Of a stretch of 64,000 nucleotides of DNA, positions 1 to 9,471 are shown in pieces. The position numbers and the translations under genes are program-made. The stretch lies in contig WNKI01000001.1 of NCBI GenBank assembly GCA_015350385.1, forward strand, positions 7,279,433 through 7,343,432. Reading direction: 5' to 3'. Source of the stretch: Aculops lycopersici (Eukaryota > Arthropoda > Arachnida > Trombidiformes > Eriophyidae). Numbering within the stretch: the stretch's first letter is position 1; each line of letters starts with the position of its first letter. The notes beneath the pieces are model-generated. The model did no database searches and was not told where the DNA came from. It saw only the letters and a list, made by a program, of their open reading frames with translations.

Positions 1-2
1 CC

Positions 3-110
3 GGCGAGACCTACAAGCTTCGTGTGTTGGCTTTTAGCGCTGGAGGAGACGGTAAAATGTCTTCGCCTGAACTAATAATCAAGGTTAAGGCTCAGGATGC
101 GACATCCTAG
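3..110 (+). CDS. C-terminal end of a fibronectin type III protein (partial)
   Basis: This is the last 35 codons of a gene that starts before the window, ending at TAG 108-110. The visible peptide has the G-strand end of a fibronectin type III domain: YKLRVLAFSAGGDG followed by SSPE and a short alternating hydrophobic strand (LIIKVKA). The Tyr/Leu/Val pattern followed by a Gly-rich turn and Ser-Pro-Glu is typical of FnIII repeats in contactins and other Ig/FnIII adhesion proteins. The protein ends only a few residues after the domain. No transmembrane segment or cytoplasmic tail follows, which would fit a secreted or GPI-linked protein, but no clear GPI signal is visible. Too little is present to name the gene. 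Confidence 0.6.
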   Translation, partial: GETYKLRVLAFSAGGDGKMSSPELIIKVKAQDATS

Positions 111-535
111 ATGCACAGCTCAGGTGGAAAAATCGATAGATAGACAGACATGTCGTGTACATCACTTAGGGCGAGCGTTAAACTCAATGTAGATCATGAT
201 AACGTGGAATGAAACAAACAAAAACAAGCTACAAGCATAACAAAATATATAACTAGAAGACGACACCATCACGAGTAGGGAGACATACACATCTTGTGTA
301 TGAGCGTGTAATATATAAACTGACTAAATAAATTGACGACTCAAGTGCGCGTCCATAGAGCGCAGGGAATAGGTGTTTGCATGTTGTGGAAACATTCATT
401 CCACCAGGTGTTTGCTTGTTATCCGACTCGCTAGGCAAATGGCCACTTCCGCTCACAGAAAGTGGCACACTTGTTTTGCAAGTGGACGAGCAACACTACT
501 ATTAGTATCATGGTGGTCTTTCTAGGCCATAGTCT
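111..535. other. 3' UTR of the FnIII gene and short intergenic DNA
   Basis: No convincing coding region was seen. An AATAAA poly(A) signal on the + strand at 327-332, about 220 bases after the TAG at 110, probably ends the FnIII transcript. Confidence 0.4.
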
Positions 536-754
536 TTATATAGGAACACTTCGGACTTTCTTGCGTTTGCGCGCACGAGTTCTGGGCTCCAAGCGAGAAA
601 GTTGAATGTGTTTGTGCTCTAAACGGAATGGACAGAGGCGGCCACAAGATATTGCATTGAGATATTTACGATTAACGGGCGCCTTGTAGCAAACATTCAA
701 TAAATTTTGCATCTTATTATCATTTCTAATTATCTGGTCGGTTGCGAAATTCAT
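536..754 (-). CDS. Small basic ORF, possibly a short mitochondrial-type protein
   Basis: The frame has an ATG start and 72 codons and lies head-to-head with the NDRG gene, with 44 bases between the two ATGs. An internal Met at residue 15 would give a 58-residue protein. The N-terminal part, rich in Arg/Lys and hydrophobic residues with few acids, resembles a mitochondrial presequence. The C-terminus is very basic (RTRARKRKKVRS), as in small mitoribosomal or RNA-binding proteins. I could not match it to a known family, and no canonical poly(A) signal was seen just downstream. It could be a real small gene sharing a bidirectional promoter with NDRG, an exon of a spliced gene, or a chance frame in NDRG upstream DNA. 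Confidence 0.3.
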   Translation of the reverse strand: MNFATDQIIRNDNKMQNLLNVCYKAPVNRKYLNAISCGRLCPFRLEHKHIQLSRLEPRTRARKRKKVRSVPI

Positions 755-798
755 TTTATTGACAAGCTATGAAGTAGCAGCGCCTCAAAGTCTGAACA

Positions 799-1827
799 AT
801 GGATGATTGCGAGTTTTTAGAGATGAAACCGATTATTTCGGTCCAAGAGGATAACAATATATTCGAGGAAAGAATTGATGCTGGATTCGGACCAATCCTA
901 GTCGCACAGCAGGGTTGCAAATTTAGACCCAATTCTTGTCAGTATTGCATCATTACTTATCATGACCTGGGACTAAATTATCTATCCAATTTTCAAGCCT
1001 TTCTCAACTATTCCCTGATGAGGCCAGTCCTGGAACGACTGCCAGTCTTTCACATAAATGCTCCAGGTCAGGAGAACGACGCCGAGGAGTTGCCCAACGA
1101 TTATGTATATCCAACAATGGATCAGCTAGCCGAGAGTGTAAGAACAGTATGCAATTATTTTGGCATTAAGCAAGCCATTTGCCTTGGGGTTGGAATGGGA
1201 GCAAATGTGATGGCTCGCGTGGCTTTGAAGAATCCCGATTTAGTCGATGGTTTATTTCTCATTAATCCAGTACCTACCACTGCCGGCTGGATGGAATGGG
1301 CCTATCAAAAGAGAAATATTTATTACCTTAATAGTATTGGCTCAGGATTGTCACAATTGTCAAATGGCCCGGATGACGCATATAAGTCATTGCAATTTCC
1401 TCAATGTATCATCGACTATCTAATATGGCATCATTTTGGATCAAGTTCGGAGGAGAGGAATCCAGATCTCATCAACATATACAAAAATTACTTTTCTAGC
1501 TTTAAGATTAAGCCAAAGAATTTGGCACTTCTTCTCGACAGTTACTTGAGGCGTGACGACATTGGCGTCGATCGCGAAAATACTGACAACAATATTGCCT
1601 GTTCAACTCTGGTTCTATGCGGAAATGATTCACCTTATCTAGAGGACACTATCAATATGAACCAGAGACTCAAGCCAGAGCGTTCAACTTGGATGAAACT
1701 ATTCGATTGTGGTTTAGTTTTGGATGAACAGCCACATAAGGTGGCCGAAGCTTTTATTCTATTTGTACAAGGGCTTGGTTTAGGTCTGCTGACCTGTTAT
1801 AAGCTGAATCTAGGTAGATATAAGTGA
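799..1827 (+). CDS. NDRG: NDRG family protein (N-myc downstream-regulated gene, MESK2-like)
   Basis: This is a complete single-exon gene of 342 residues, close to the length of animal NDRG1-4. NDRG proteins are cytoplasmic alpha/beta-hydrolase-fold proteins without demonstrated hydrolase activity, linked to vesicle traffic, stress and growth signalling. Family marks seen here are ITYHDLGLNYLSNF near residue 50, the NAPGQEND turn near 90, YVYPTMDQLAE, the degenerate nucleophile elbow GVGMGANVMARVAL (Gly/Met where an active hydrolase would carry Ser), LFLINPVPTTAGWMEWA, and a late FVQGLGLG matching the LQGMG end of the fold. The usual phosphorylated repeat tail of vertebrate NDRG1 is absent; the protein stops about 15 residues after the fold. 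An ATTAAA at 1845-1850 may serve polyadenylation. The gene converges on the Vasa-like gene, with 202 bases between stops. Confidence 0.9.
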   Translation: MDDCEFLEMKPIISVQEDNNIFEERIDAGFGPILVAQQGCKFRPNSCQYCIITYHDLGLNYLSNFQAFLNYSLMRPVLERLPVFHINAPGQENDAEELPNDYVYPTMDQLAESVRTVCNYFGIKQAICLGVGMGANVMARVALKNPDLVDGLFLINPVPTTAGWMEWAYQKRNIYYLNSIGSGLSQLSNGPDDAYKSLQFPQCIIDYLIWHHFGSSSEERNPDLINIYKNYFSSFKIKPKNLALLLDSYLRRDDIGVDRENTDNNIACSTLVLCGNDSPYLEDTINMNQRLKPERSTWMKLFDCGLVLDEQPHKVAEAFILFVQGLGLGLLTCYKLNLGRYK

Positions 1828-2029
1828 TGACGAGATGAGGTGGAATTAAAATTTCTCCTGGTAAATCACATCAATGATATACAGTCGATAAAAACTGACT
1901 TTCAGCACCGAGCACAATCATAATTGCTACTCCATTGCATCAAATGATCCAATCGAGGGTATCATAAATAGTTTGGCTATATGCCATCGAAATATTGGGT
2001 TAGTTGTCTGATTATTTGCTGTTGGGTTA

Positions 2030-4585
2030 TCACCATTCGTCAACTTCGACTTGAGCTTCGGCAGGGGCGGTTCTATCTGCAGCTTCATCACCGGGTGTCT
2101 CGGCTGTCATACCGTTGTCCTGTGGTTCTGAGGCCGGAGGAGCAGAGTCATCAGCACCCCAATCATCATCCATAGCACCGGCATCTCCTTGACCGGTTAT
2201 TGCTGCTACACCAGCGGCTGGATTCATCCAGTCGGGAATAGTTTGTTTAGCCTCCCTCAAGATGTCCAGAAGTTCGGGGAGAATCTCAATGTCACGATCA
2301 GCATCATAAAAACTGATTGCCCTGCCGGTGTGGCCAGCTCGACCAGTTCTTCCGATACGATGAACATATTCGTCCACGTTAACAGGTAAATCGTAATTGA
2401 TAACCACCGCGACCTTGGGCAAATCGAGACCACGATTACCTACTGGACTTGAAATCAGAAAGCGCTTCAAACCCTTTCGGAAGTCTGAAATTGCCTGGGC
2501 GCGTTGATGTTGGTGACGATCACCATGAATACTAGTTGCGCTTAGGTTTTGGGCAGAGAAGAATCCAGCTAACATATCAGCTGCTGCCTTGGTCTGGGTG
2601 AAGATTATAGTCTTATCACTTTCAGGAAGTTCAGCCAAGATTCGCTTGAGTTCTCGTTTCTTCTCAACCTTGGGTACTTGTAGGAATTCTTGTTTGATAT
2701 CTTCGTTTGCGGCTCCGACACGGCCTACAGTTAAAAATAGAAAGTCATCTTTAAGATACTCCTTGGCGTTGAGTTGCGTTTGAGGTTTGAAAGTTGCACT
2801 AAAGAAGAAAGTTTGTCTCACATCTTTGGACGGCATATTAGGGTCACTAAAGAAGCTTCTTATATCCTCATTGAATCCTTCGTCGACAAGACGGTCACCC
2901 TCGTCCAAAACAACAAACTTGATGTTCTTGAACCCGATCCAACCGCGATTGACGAAATCTTTGAGACGACCAGGAGTTGCGACCAGAACGTGACAGCCTT
3001 TGGAAAGTCGGGTCTTCAATAGAGAGGTGGGTATTTGACCATATAGTACGCAGCAGTTTATGATAGAGTCTTTGGCCAACATACAGGCATTCCTATATGT
3101 CTGATCAGCCAACTCCCTGGTGGGCGCAATGATGAGGCAGTATGGGTTCTGGCATTCGCCGTTTGGATCGCTCGGATCGAGATCGGTCTTGAGGAGGTTC
3201 TGTAGAATAGGCAGAAGAAAGGCCGCGGTTTTTCCGGAGCCAGTTTGAGCGCAACCTATTATGTCACGACCCTCAACAATGGCTGGCATCGCCCATTTCT
3301 GAATAGGTGTCATCTCGGCGTATTTCAAGCTGTTCACGTTAGCTAGAAGCAAGTCGCTCGTTATGAGATCTTCGAATTTCTCGATGGGCTTGATTGCGTC
3401 CGGTGGTAGACATGTCACAGTTTGCTCCTTATATCTGAAGAAATTTTCTCCGGCTCCGTTGTTCTGTAACTCGGCTTCCTCCTCTAAATTGAGTTCAGGG
3501 GGTCGGTATGGTTCGGGTCGATCTTCTCCTGCTGTGGAATCATCCATCCTTGATCGCTTTCTATTTGGGTCATCGTTCGATGGTTCGGTACCCCAGCCTC
3601 CACCGCCGCTGCCACCATCAGAGTCACTAGGCCTCTTGTTATTTGACTCTAGATTGGCGGGTTTAGCCTCTTGACATTTGAAACATTGTTGGCGATTTGC
3701 AAAGTTGCTTTGCGAGCAACTGGGACAGTCCCAGTCTCCGGGTCTTTTCTCGCGACCACCTGCTGGAGGGTTTGGATTTGGTGCCTGGCATTTGCGGCAT
3801 TGCCTTTTTGAAGCGAAGTTGCTTGTATTACAACCGGAGCAATCCCAATCTCCGGGTCTAACTTCGCGGCCACCACCACCTCCACTCCAACCGCCTCCTT
3901 CCCCGGCGCCAGTGGAGGCAGATGCACCACCAGAACCCCATCCGCCCGAATCGCCGCCCCCTTCACCCCAACCGCTCCCACCGCCGGTGTTGGCGGAAGA
4001 TGACGCGCCTCCGCCGGAGCCCCATCCACCCGAGTCGCCACCGCCACTGCCTCCTCCGCTACCCCAGCCACTACTTCCTCCTGTGGAGCTCGACGAGGCT
4101 GGTGGTCCGCCCCAGCCACCTCCATCGCTTGCTCCTCTTCCTCCGCTACTACCATTGGATTGTGCGCCTGTTGGTTTGATTGCTTGACATTTGAAGCACT
4201 GCTGTCTGCTGGCAAAATTACTTTGATTGCAACCTGGGCAATCCCAATCTCCTGGTCTCTTTTCGCGACCGCCCCCACCTGCTGGTGCGTTCGGATTCGG
4301 GGTCTTACACTTGAAGCATTGACGTCTTGAGGCAAAATTATTTTGGTTGCAACTAGGACAATCCCAGTCACCGGGCTTCTTCTCGCGACTACCACCCATG
4401 GATCCTCCTCCAGCACCACCGCTAGAATTCCATCCTCCTGAGCCACCGCCTTTGCTGGCACCACCACCTGAATCGGTGCCCCAGCCGCCGCCGCCACCAC
4501 CGCTTGACTCGTTTCCCCAACCACCTCCGCCTCCGCCGCCGCCGTCACCCCAGCCGGAGGAGTTGTCTTGTCCCCACTCACTCAT
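2030..4585 (-). CDS. vas: Vasa/DDX4-like RNA helicase with four RanBP2-type zinc fingers
   Basis: This is an intronless 851-residue protein. The ATG at 4585 (MSEWGQD) was chosen over an upstream in-frame TTG. Residues 1-315 are Gly/Trp/Ser-rich with four RanBP2-type fingers (W-D-C-x2-C, N-F-A, C-x2-C) near 74-93, 114-133, 247-266 and 285-304. The core has all helicase motifs: Q-motif MTPIQ, motif I AQTGSGKT (about 446), PTRELA, ATPGRL, motif II DEGD (561-564), SAT, IIFTQTK, RGLD and HRIGRTGR. The pattern VINYDLP...EYVHRIGRTGRAG..GRA.SFYD, the SIHGDR segment, and an acidic tail ending in DEW point to Vasa rather than other DEAD-box helicases. Vasa acts in germ-granule RNA regulation and piRNA biogenesis. 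Two oddities are DEGD instead of DEAD, and RanBP2 fingers where many invertebrate Vasa proteins have CCHC knuckles. PL10/DDX3 is a less likely alternative. Confidence 0.88.
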   Translation of the reverse strand: MSEWGQDNSSGWGDGGGGGGGGWGNESSGGGGGGWGTDSGGGASKGGGSGGWNSSGGAGGGSMGGSREKKPGDWDCPSCNQNNFASRRQCFKCKTPNPNAPAGGGGREKRPGDWDCPGCNQSNFASRQQCFKCQAIKPTGAQSNGSSGGRGASDGGGWGGPPASSSSTGGSSGWGSGGGSGGGDSGGWGSGGGASSSANTGGGSGWGEGGGDSGGWGSGGASASTGAGEGGGWSGGGGGREVRPGDWDCSGCNTSNFASKRQCRKCQAPNPNPPAGGREKRPGDWDCPSCSQSNFANRQQCFKCQEAKPANLESNNKRPSDSDGGSGGGGWGTEPSNDDPNRKRSRMDDSTAGEDRPEPYRPPELNLEEEAELQNNGAGENFFRYKEQTVTCLPPDAIKPIEKFEDLITSDLLLANVNSLKYAEMTPIQKWAMPAIVEGRDIIGCAQTGSGKTAAFLLPILQNLLKTDLDPSDPNGECQNPYCLIIAPTRELADQTYRNACMLAKDSIINCCVLYGQIPTSLLKTRLSKGCHVLVATPGRLKDFVNRGWIGFKNIKFVVLDEGDRLVDEGFNEDIRSFFSDPNMPSKDVRQTFFFSATFKPQTQLNAKEYLKDDFLFLTVGRVGAANEDIKQEFLQVPKVEKKRELKRILAELPESDKTIIFTQTKAAADMLAGFFSAQNLSATSIHGDRHQHQRAQAISDFRKGLKRFLISSPVGNRGLDLPKVAVVINYDLPVNVDEYVHRIGRTGRAGHTGRAISFYDADRDIEILPELLDILREAKQTIPDWMNPAAGVAAITGQGDAGAMDDDWGADDSAPPASEPQDNGMTAETPGDEAADRTAPAEAQVEVDEW

Positions 4586-5200
4586 CTTGAAGGTTCTTCG
4601 ATACAATAATTTTCAATTATATAATATTTAAGGGGTGGAGTGTTTAAGATATAATAGTAATGGTAATAATAATGATAATAAATAGAACGATCACAGTTCA
4701 GCTATTGTTGGTGTGTTGTGGTGGTTGACTGTCGGCGAACTTTTCCGTGGCAATGAAAGTGGGATCGAATGGTGTTTCGCCCTCCTCGCACTAGAAAGCG
4801 AAAAAACAACCGAGGGGGAAGAGTTGGCACGTTGTTTGACTTGGTCAAGACTTTTTTCGATCACATTTCCCCTCCCCCCTTCTCGTCACGATACATACAT
4901 GTACTGCGCCGCGTTGCGCGAACTTTTTCCCCCTGTGTCTTTTTTTCGTGTTTTGTCGGAAGATTGGTAAAACTGCAGAGGGGAGAGTTGAGCTGAGCTG
5001 CAGAGAAATTCACACACGAGGTCTCTCTCTGTCCCTGTAGCCGATTTACCGAGCTTTGTTGGTAAAACTGCTACAGCCCCAATATGCAAGTTCACATCGG
5101 ATGGATATAATTGACCAATGCGAGCAAAAGTCAAATTTGTGACTTGAAATTATTGTGTAAATGATAATTTTTAACAGTTAAAGCTTACTAAGTTCACGCG
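4586..5200. promoter_or_regulatory. Divergent intergenic region between the Vasa-like and RBM7-like genes
   Basis: About 615 bases separate the two divergent start codons, so both promoters and 5' UTRs must lie here unless transcripts overlap. An AT-rich stretch (4610-4690) adjoins the Vasa-like start, and a pyrimidine-rich block sits near 4868-4883. No clear TATA or initiator could be assigned, and the short frames inside are not convincing genes. Confidence 0.4.
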
Positions 5201-5656
5201 ATGGCTCCTTCCGCGGACGAGAGATCAAGAAAGACCCTTTATGTTACGGGTTACAATCCAAAACTGACAACGAAACACTTGTTGACCGAACTCTTTACTC
5301 AAGGTGGACCTATCAGTGATGTTACCATGATGGATACTCATGCTTATGTTCTCTTCCAGCACGAAGAGTCTGTTGCCTATTGCTTAGCTCTATTTAATGA
5401 AATTGAGTTGCATGGGAACAAGTTGAGAATAAGTCCAAGAAATCGAGGTGATAGGAAGGTTTTTTCATACTTGAAATACCTACAAGATGTGAGAACAAAA
5501 CTTAGGGACCAGTATTTCAAGATAACACCACCAGACCTGCCAGCCAAGATACCAACTGTAAAATCAAAGAAATTGGACAAAAATAGAGCGAGAGCAAACT
5601 ATGTACGCAAACCAAAGAATAGACGGCGTGTCAATGTTAAGCGCAATAATAAATAA
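5201..5656 (+). CDS. RBM7/RBM11-like RNA-binding protein (NEXT complex type)
   Basis: This is a complete 151-residue single-exon gene with a single RRM over residues 10-83. RNP2 is LYVTGY and RNP1 is the degenerate AYVLFQHE. The sequence after RNP1, EESVAYCLALFNEIELHGNKLRI, matches the RBM7/RBM11 pattern (HE-SV-YA, L-NG-I-L-G). RBM7 is the RNA-binding subunit of the nuclear exosome targeting (NEXT) complex with MTR4 and ZCCHC8. The Lys/Arg-rich tail (residues 95-151) ends in a run of basic residues, and the protein is shorter than human RBM7 (266 residues). AATAAA (5648-5653) sits directly before the stop. Its convergent neighbour, DIS3L2, is also an RNA-decay factor, but no functional link is shown by this alone. 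Other small RRM proteins remain possible. Confidence 0.7.
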   Translation: MAPSADERSRKTLYVTGYNPKLTTKHLLTELFTQGGPISDVTMMDTHAYVLFQHEESVAYCLALFNEIELHGNKLRISPRNRGDRKVFSYLKYLQDVRTKLRDQYFKITPPDLPAKIPTVKSKKLDKNRARANYVRKPKNRRRVNVKRNNK

Positions 5657-5808
5657 TTTTGTTTATTATGAAAATCTGGCTTGTTTCGTGACCTAAGGGT
5701 CTGTGAGTCCCGTTGAGTATTAAAAGTTGATGAATTTGATATCAATCCAATTTGAAGCAATAGTCGGATTTCCAGTAGATTTCAAATTGACTCAGATCTT
5801 ACTGTTTA

Positions 5809-8463
5809 TTACGGCACCGGTGGCTTCAATTCAATCTTAAGCTTGCCAATATCTTTCTCGTCAACTGTCACTAAAACTTTGACAACATCAAACACCTCAA
5901 TCACCTGCTGATCGTCGATAGCTTGATTAACGCGAAAATCTGTGCCACCTATAAATGACTTTCTAGCCTCTAAATCAGATCTATTAGTCAATTGGTCCTC
6001 AGTAGATTGTTGCTGGTTACTCTTTTTCTTCTTATTTTTCTTGGACTTTGAAGATTTTGTAATTGTCGGCTTCCATTTGAGAACGAGTCTTTTAATTCCC
6101 GAGAAACTCTCAAACTTTGGATCACCTTCAAGTTTATCTTTAAGTCGATCGACGTAAACTCTACCACTCATATTGTAATCGACTAAAATAACATCGAAAG
6201 ATTGGTCCTGAATTCTAGTAACGCAAGCCAAAAGTTCACAAAAACCTGCCTTCTGGACAAACAGGTTAAAGTATAACTTTTGACTTGTTTCCGATATCAT
6301 CTTAGACGATAACTTCCTCTTGGTACACTCGTCTGCCATCTTGGACAATGAGTCAATATCCTCATGAGACGATTGCTCAAGTTTTAGCGCGATTGCCAAC
6401 TGTCTATGAACTATAACATCTGCATAACGTCTAATGGGTGACGTGAAGTGAGTATAAAACATGACATTTAAGGCGAAATGCTTAAAACTTTGGTCATTGG
6501 CAGGTAAGGAGCCTACGCATATGTACTCTGCATTCTTCATGGCTCTCAATAACAGGAAGCTGATAACTTTGGCCATCGTGGGATCCTCTATAGCATTCAA
6601 ACTTTTCTGTATCGAGCCGGCGCTTGTTACATCCAAAGGACAACCCTTTGCGTCACAAAACTCCTTGACCTCCTTCAATAGTTGGACCGAGGACGACGGA
6701 TGTCTTCTAAGGAAAGCAGTGTTTCTATCGTGCTTGTAAATACGCTTTGCAACAGACATGTTTGCCAGCAACATGTACTCCTCAATCAAAAAGTTTGCCT
6801 CCCCTCTTTGTTCAAAGGCAAAGCCCGTGGGACACTTGGACTCGGAATCTAATTCAAATTTAAGCTTGACTTGATCGATCCTCAGAGCTCCCTCCTCATA
6901 TCGCCTGGATCTAATATTCTTTGCAATCATGTTCAATAGAACTACTGCCTTTGATATATCATTCCAGTCAAATTTTCCGTATAATTCGGGCATGTTCTCT
7001 CCCTCCTTTATCCAGCTTATATCACCCGGACAGTCAATCATATCTTGTGCTTGCTCATAGGCTAACTTGACACAAGATTTGATGATCGTTCGACCAAACC
7101 ACTCCTCAATTATATGACCATACTTGTTCATCTTCCAAATGACGGAAAAAGTTAATTTTGGTTCGTTTGGATTTAACGAACACATTTGCTCACATAATAT
7201 CCTAGGCAACATGGGTATAACCCTATCGACTAGGTACACTGAAGTTGTTCTCAGTCTTGCATAATAGTCAACAGCTGACATTTCTTTGACAAAATATGAT
7301 ACATCAGCAATATGAACACCAACTTCATATAGATCCCCGCTAATTTGCCTGATTGAGACGGCATCGTCCAAATCTCTTGCTGTCTTTGGATCAATGGTAA
7401 AGATACATTCATTGGTTAAATCTTTCCTACCTCTACTGTTCTCTTCGAACCAATTCGCGGGCAAAGCATTCAAGTAGTCTAACTCCCTATAGGCATCTGA
7501 AGGGAAATCTGTATCATATATTCCCAATTCAATTAGCATTGTTTCCAAACGAGATTCAATAGTATTCGAATCGCCAACAATTTTGACTAGGTTTCCTGTT
7601 GCGAAGTTTTTGGACTCCTCCCAGCCACTCATTTGTGCAATAAACAAAATATCCTTATAACGTTTGGACTGTGTTACAAAATCCAGAGGACATTGTTGGA
7701 TATCTATCAACATTCTTGGTATCCTCGAATCTGTCGGAGAGAAAAGGGCATATTCCGATGAGTATTCTTTGAGATATCCGCCTGCGATACCACTGTGATT
7801 CCGCTTAATCACCTGTGACACGTATCCCGTCTTTTGAATGCATTGTGATGATAGAGGTAAATTGATGATATGGGAGATTCTCAATTTGGCTATCCCACTT
7901 GGCAGATTTGCTGGCAACTTGGACGCCACTATCTGGGCCTTTGCACCATCACTGAGCGCGCCATTTGCCTTGTTATTCTTATTCGTCTTTCCCTTCGACT
8001 GAGTGATTTCTCTTTTGTGCCTAGTTGGTTTGGTGGATCCATTTTGTAATTCGTGTTGTTGGTCAGATAGCTCGCTGGTTTCAGAAGATTGGTTCTGTTG
8101 AGCTTGAAGATCATCTTGAGTCGCCGTCTTCACGTTTTCCTTCTTTTCGTTGTTTTGTAATTCTTCAATCACAGGAGTCAGATAAGGAGACCACAATTCC
8201 CAGTGGTTCGCAACAGTGTTAAAGTTTATCTTCCATTTCGACACATGATTGAGCTTAACTTCAACCAGATCACCATCGAGAGCTAAATTTCTCGAGGCAA
8301 CGCTTTCAATTAGTATATCCTGGCCACCCTCTGGATTGTCTATGTAGGCGTCGTGGAAATTCTTCGGGTTGATTCGTATGGTAGCTCTGATAGGTAGCTT
8401 CGAAACATTCCGTTGAGTTTCCTCTGGTTTTAGTTCATTAGTTTGTTGAGTATCAATTTCCAT
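5809..8463 (-). CDS. DIS3L2: DIS3-like exonuclease 2 (3'-5' exoribonuclease, RNB family)
   Basis: The gene is intronless and encodes 884 residues from the ATG at 8463 (an upstream TTG was ignored), matching the usual length of about 885. DIS3L2 degrades uridylated RNAs in the cytoplasm independently of the exosome. The N-terminal RINPKNFHDAYI motif and ALFSPTDSRIPR are the cold-shock regions. The RNB catalytic core begins near residue 350, with acidic residues in IDPKTARDLDDAVS (D-x5-D-x-D-D), followed by VGVHIADVSYFV, FSVIW, and YTHFTSPIRRYADVIVHRQL. A C-terminal S1-like region follows, with a Lys-rich insertion (KSKKNKKKK). There is no PIN domain, which separates it from DIS3 and DIS3L1. 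The stop codon overlaps an AATAAA on the minus strand, giving a very short 3' end tail-to-tail with the RBM7-like gene. Confidence 0.95.
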   Translation of the reverse strand: MEIDTQQTNELKPEETQRNVSKLPIRATIRINPKNFHDAYIDNPEGGQDILIESVASRNLALDGDLVEVKLNHVSKWKINFNTVANHWELWSPYLTPVIEELQNNEKKENVKTATQDDLQAQQNQSSETSELSDQQHELQNGSTKPTRHKREITQSKGKTNKNNKANGALSDGAKAQIVASKLPANLPSGIAKLRISHIINLPLSSQCIQKTGYVSQVIKRNHSGIAGGYLKEYSSEYALFSPTDSRIPRMLIDIQQCPLDFVTQSKRYKDILFIAQMSGWEESKNFATGNLVKIVGDSNTIESRLETMLIELGIYDTDFPSDAYRELDYLNALPANWFEENSRGRKDLTNECIFTIDPKTARDLDDAVSIRQISGDLYEVGVHIADVSYFVKEMSAVDYYARLRTTSVYLVDRVIPMLPRILCEQMCSLNPNEPKLTFSVIWKMNKYGHIIEEWFGRTIIKSCVKLAYEQAQDMIDCPGDISWIKEGENMPELYGKFDWNDISKAVVLLNMIAKNIRSRRYEEGALRIDQVKLKFELDSESKCPTGFAFEQRGEANFLIEEYMLLANMSVAKRIYKHDRNTAFLRRHPSSSVQLLKEVKEFCDAKGCPLDVTSAGSIQKSLNAIEDPTMAKVISFLLLRAMKNAEYICVGSLPANDQSFKHFALNVMFYTHFTSPIRRYADVIVHRQLAIALKLEQSSHEDIDSLSKMADECTKRKLSSKMISETSQKLYFNLFVQKAGFCELLACVTRIQDQSFDVILVDYNMSGRVYVDRLKDKLEGDPKFESFSGIKRLVLKWKPTITKSSKSKKNKKKKSNQQQSTEDQLTNRSDLEARKSFIGGTDFRVNQAIDDQQVIEVFDVVKVLVTVDEKDIGKLKIELKPPVP

Positions 8464-9471
8464 CAAGAGTTACGAATAGAAGATTTAAAAGTTCTAATGT
8501 TTATTGTTTTCTCTTGTCTTACGAACTAATCATTAGTGTTCAAATCAATAGTAATATTTGAAAAATATCGTAATGATATTTCGATCAAACGATCATTTTA
8601 TATCATGAAGCCTCTTGATAAACTTCAACTTATGATAACAAACAGGTAGAGACTTCGCGTCGTTTGGATCTCCACAGTGGTTTGACATGTAGCTTGAACA
8701 TTTGAGCTGCTGCTGCTAGATTTCGATCCGCAGCAGCTGCACACTTTTCAGCTCGCACCTCGTGCTTCGATGCGTCAGAGGTGCACAGAAAATGCACAGC
8801 CCTCTTGCTATGAGCTGCCAGCAAAAACTGGATAGGTTGAGGTTAAAACGTGAGCTGATTCCTAGGAAGCATTGCATTTTTAACGCAGCTCTTCGCTCTG
8901 GAACGCGCTGGCTGTGTTTCAGACCGTGCGCTTCACTCATGAACGTTCCAACTTCACTTCGCTTCTCGTACAGTATGTATAGTCGCTAGTGTAAAGAAGC
9001 ATGATGAACACAGTGAAGGTAGCGTAAGTTGCAGTTAAATATGCTGCAGCCTGCGGCACGGACAACACTCGCGAATCGCGACTTTCTAGTGTGTTATCAC
9101 AACACACACACACTGGCATATTACATCGAAACAGTGTTCGATATTATTTAATCCCCTGTCTTATTTGTTACCTAGCAGTTAACAGAATGAGATGGTTGAG
9201 ATTATTATCATCTGATGCAACTTTTCTAGCGGCTATTTCAAATATCTATTAATTCAAGAGCTAACTGTTAAATTAAATATTATAAGCAACACCAAGCTAA
9301 ACTTCCTACTTTGATCGTAAACACGCATGATCTCTTAATTCTAATCTAATTGAGACATCTTCAAAAGAGAACAATGCCCCAAGGATCAAACACCATAATT
9401 ATGCATCTCAATTTTATAATCAATTTACTTGATTGAGATTATGGATCTTTGGATCAATATCTATAATCATA
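8464..9471. promoter_or_regulatory. Divergent intergenic region between DIS3L2 and LDB
   Basis: About 1 kb lies between divergent start codons. It should hold both promoters and 5' UTRs. The part next to LDB (9120-9470) is AT-rich, and a short CA run occurs near 9100-9113. I see no supported gene here. Confidence 0.35.

Noticed and set aside
3649..4581. 310-codon minus-strand frame over the Vasa-like N-terminus
   Set aside because: It is a shifted reading of the Gly/Trp and zinc-finger coding repeat; the in-frame Vasa product with regular zinc-finger cysteines is the real one.
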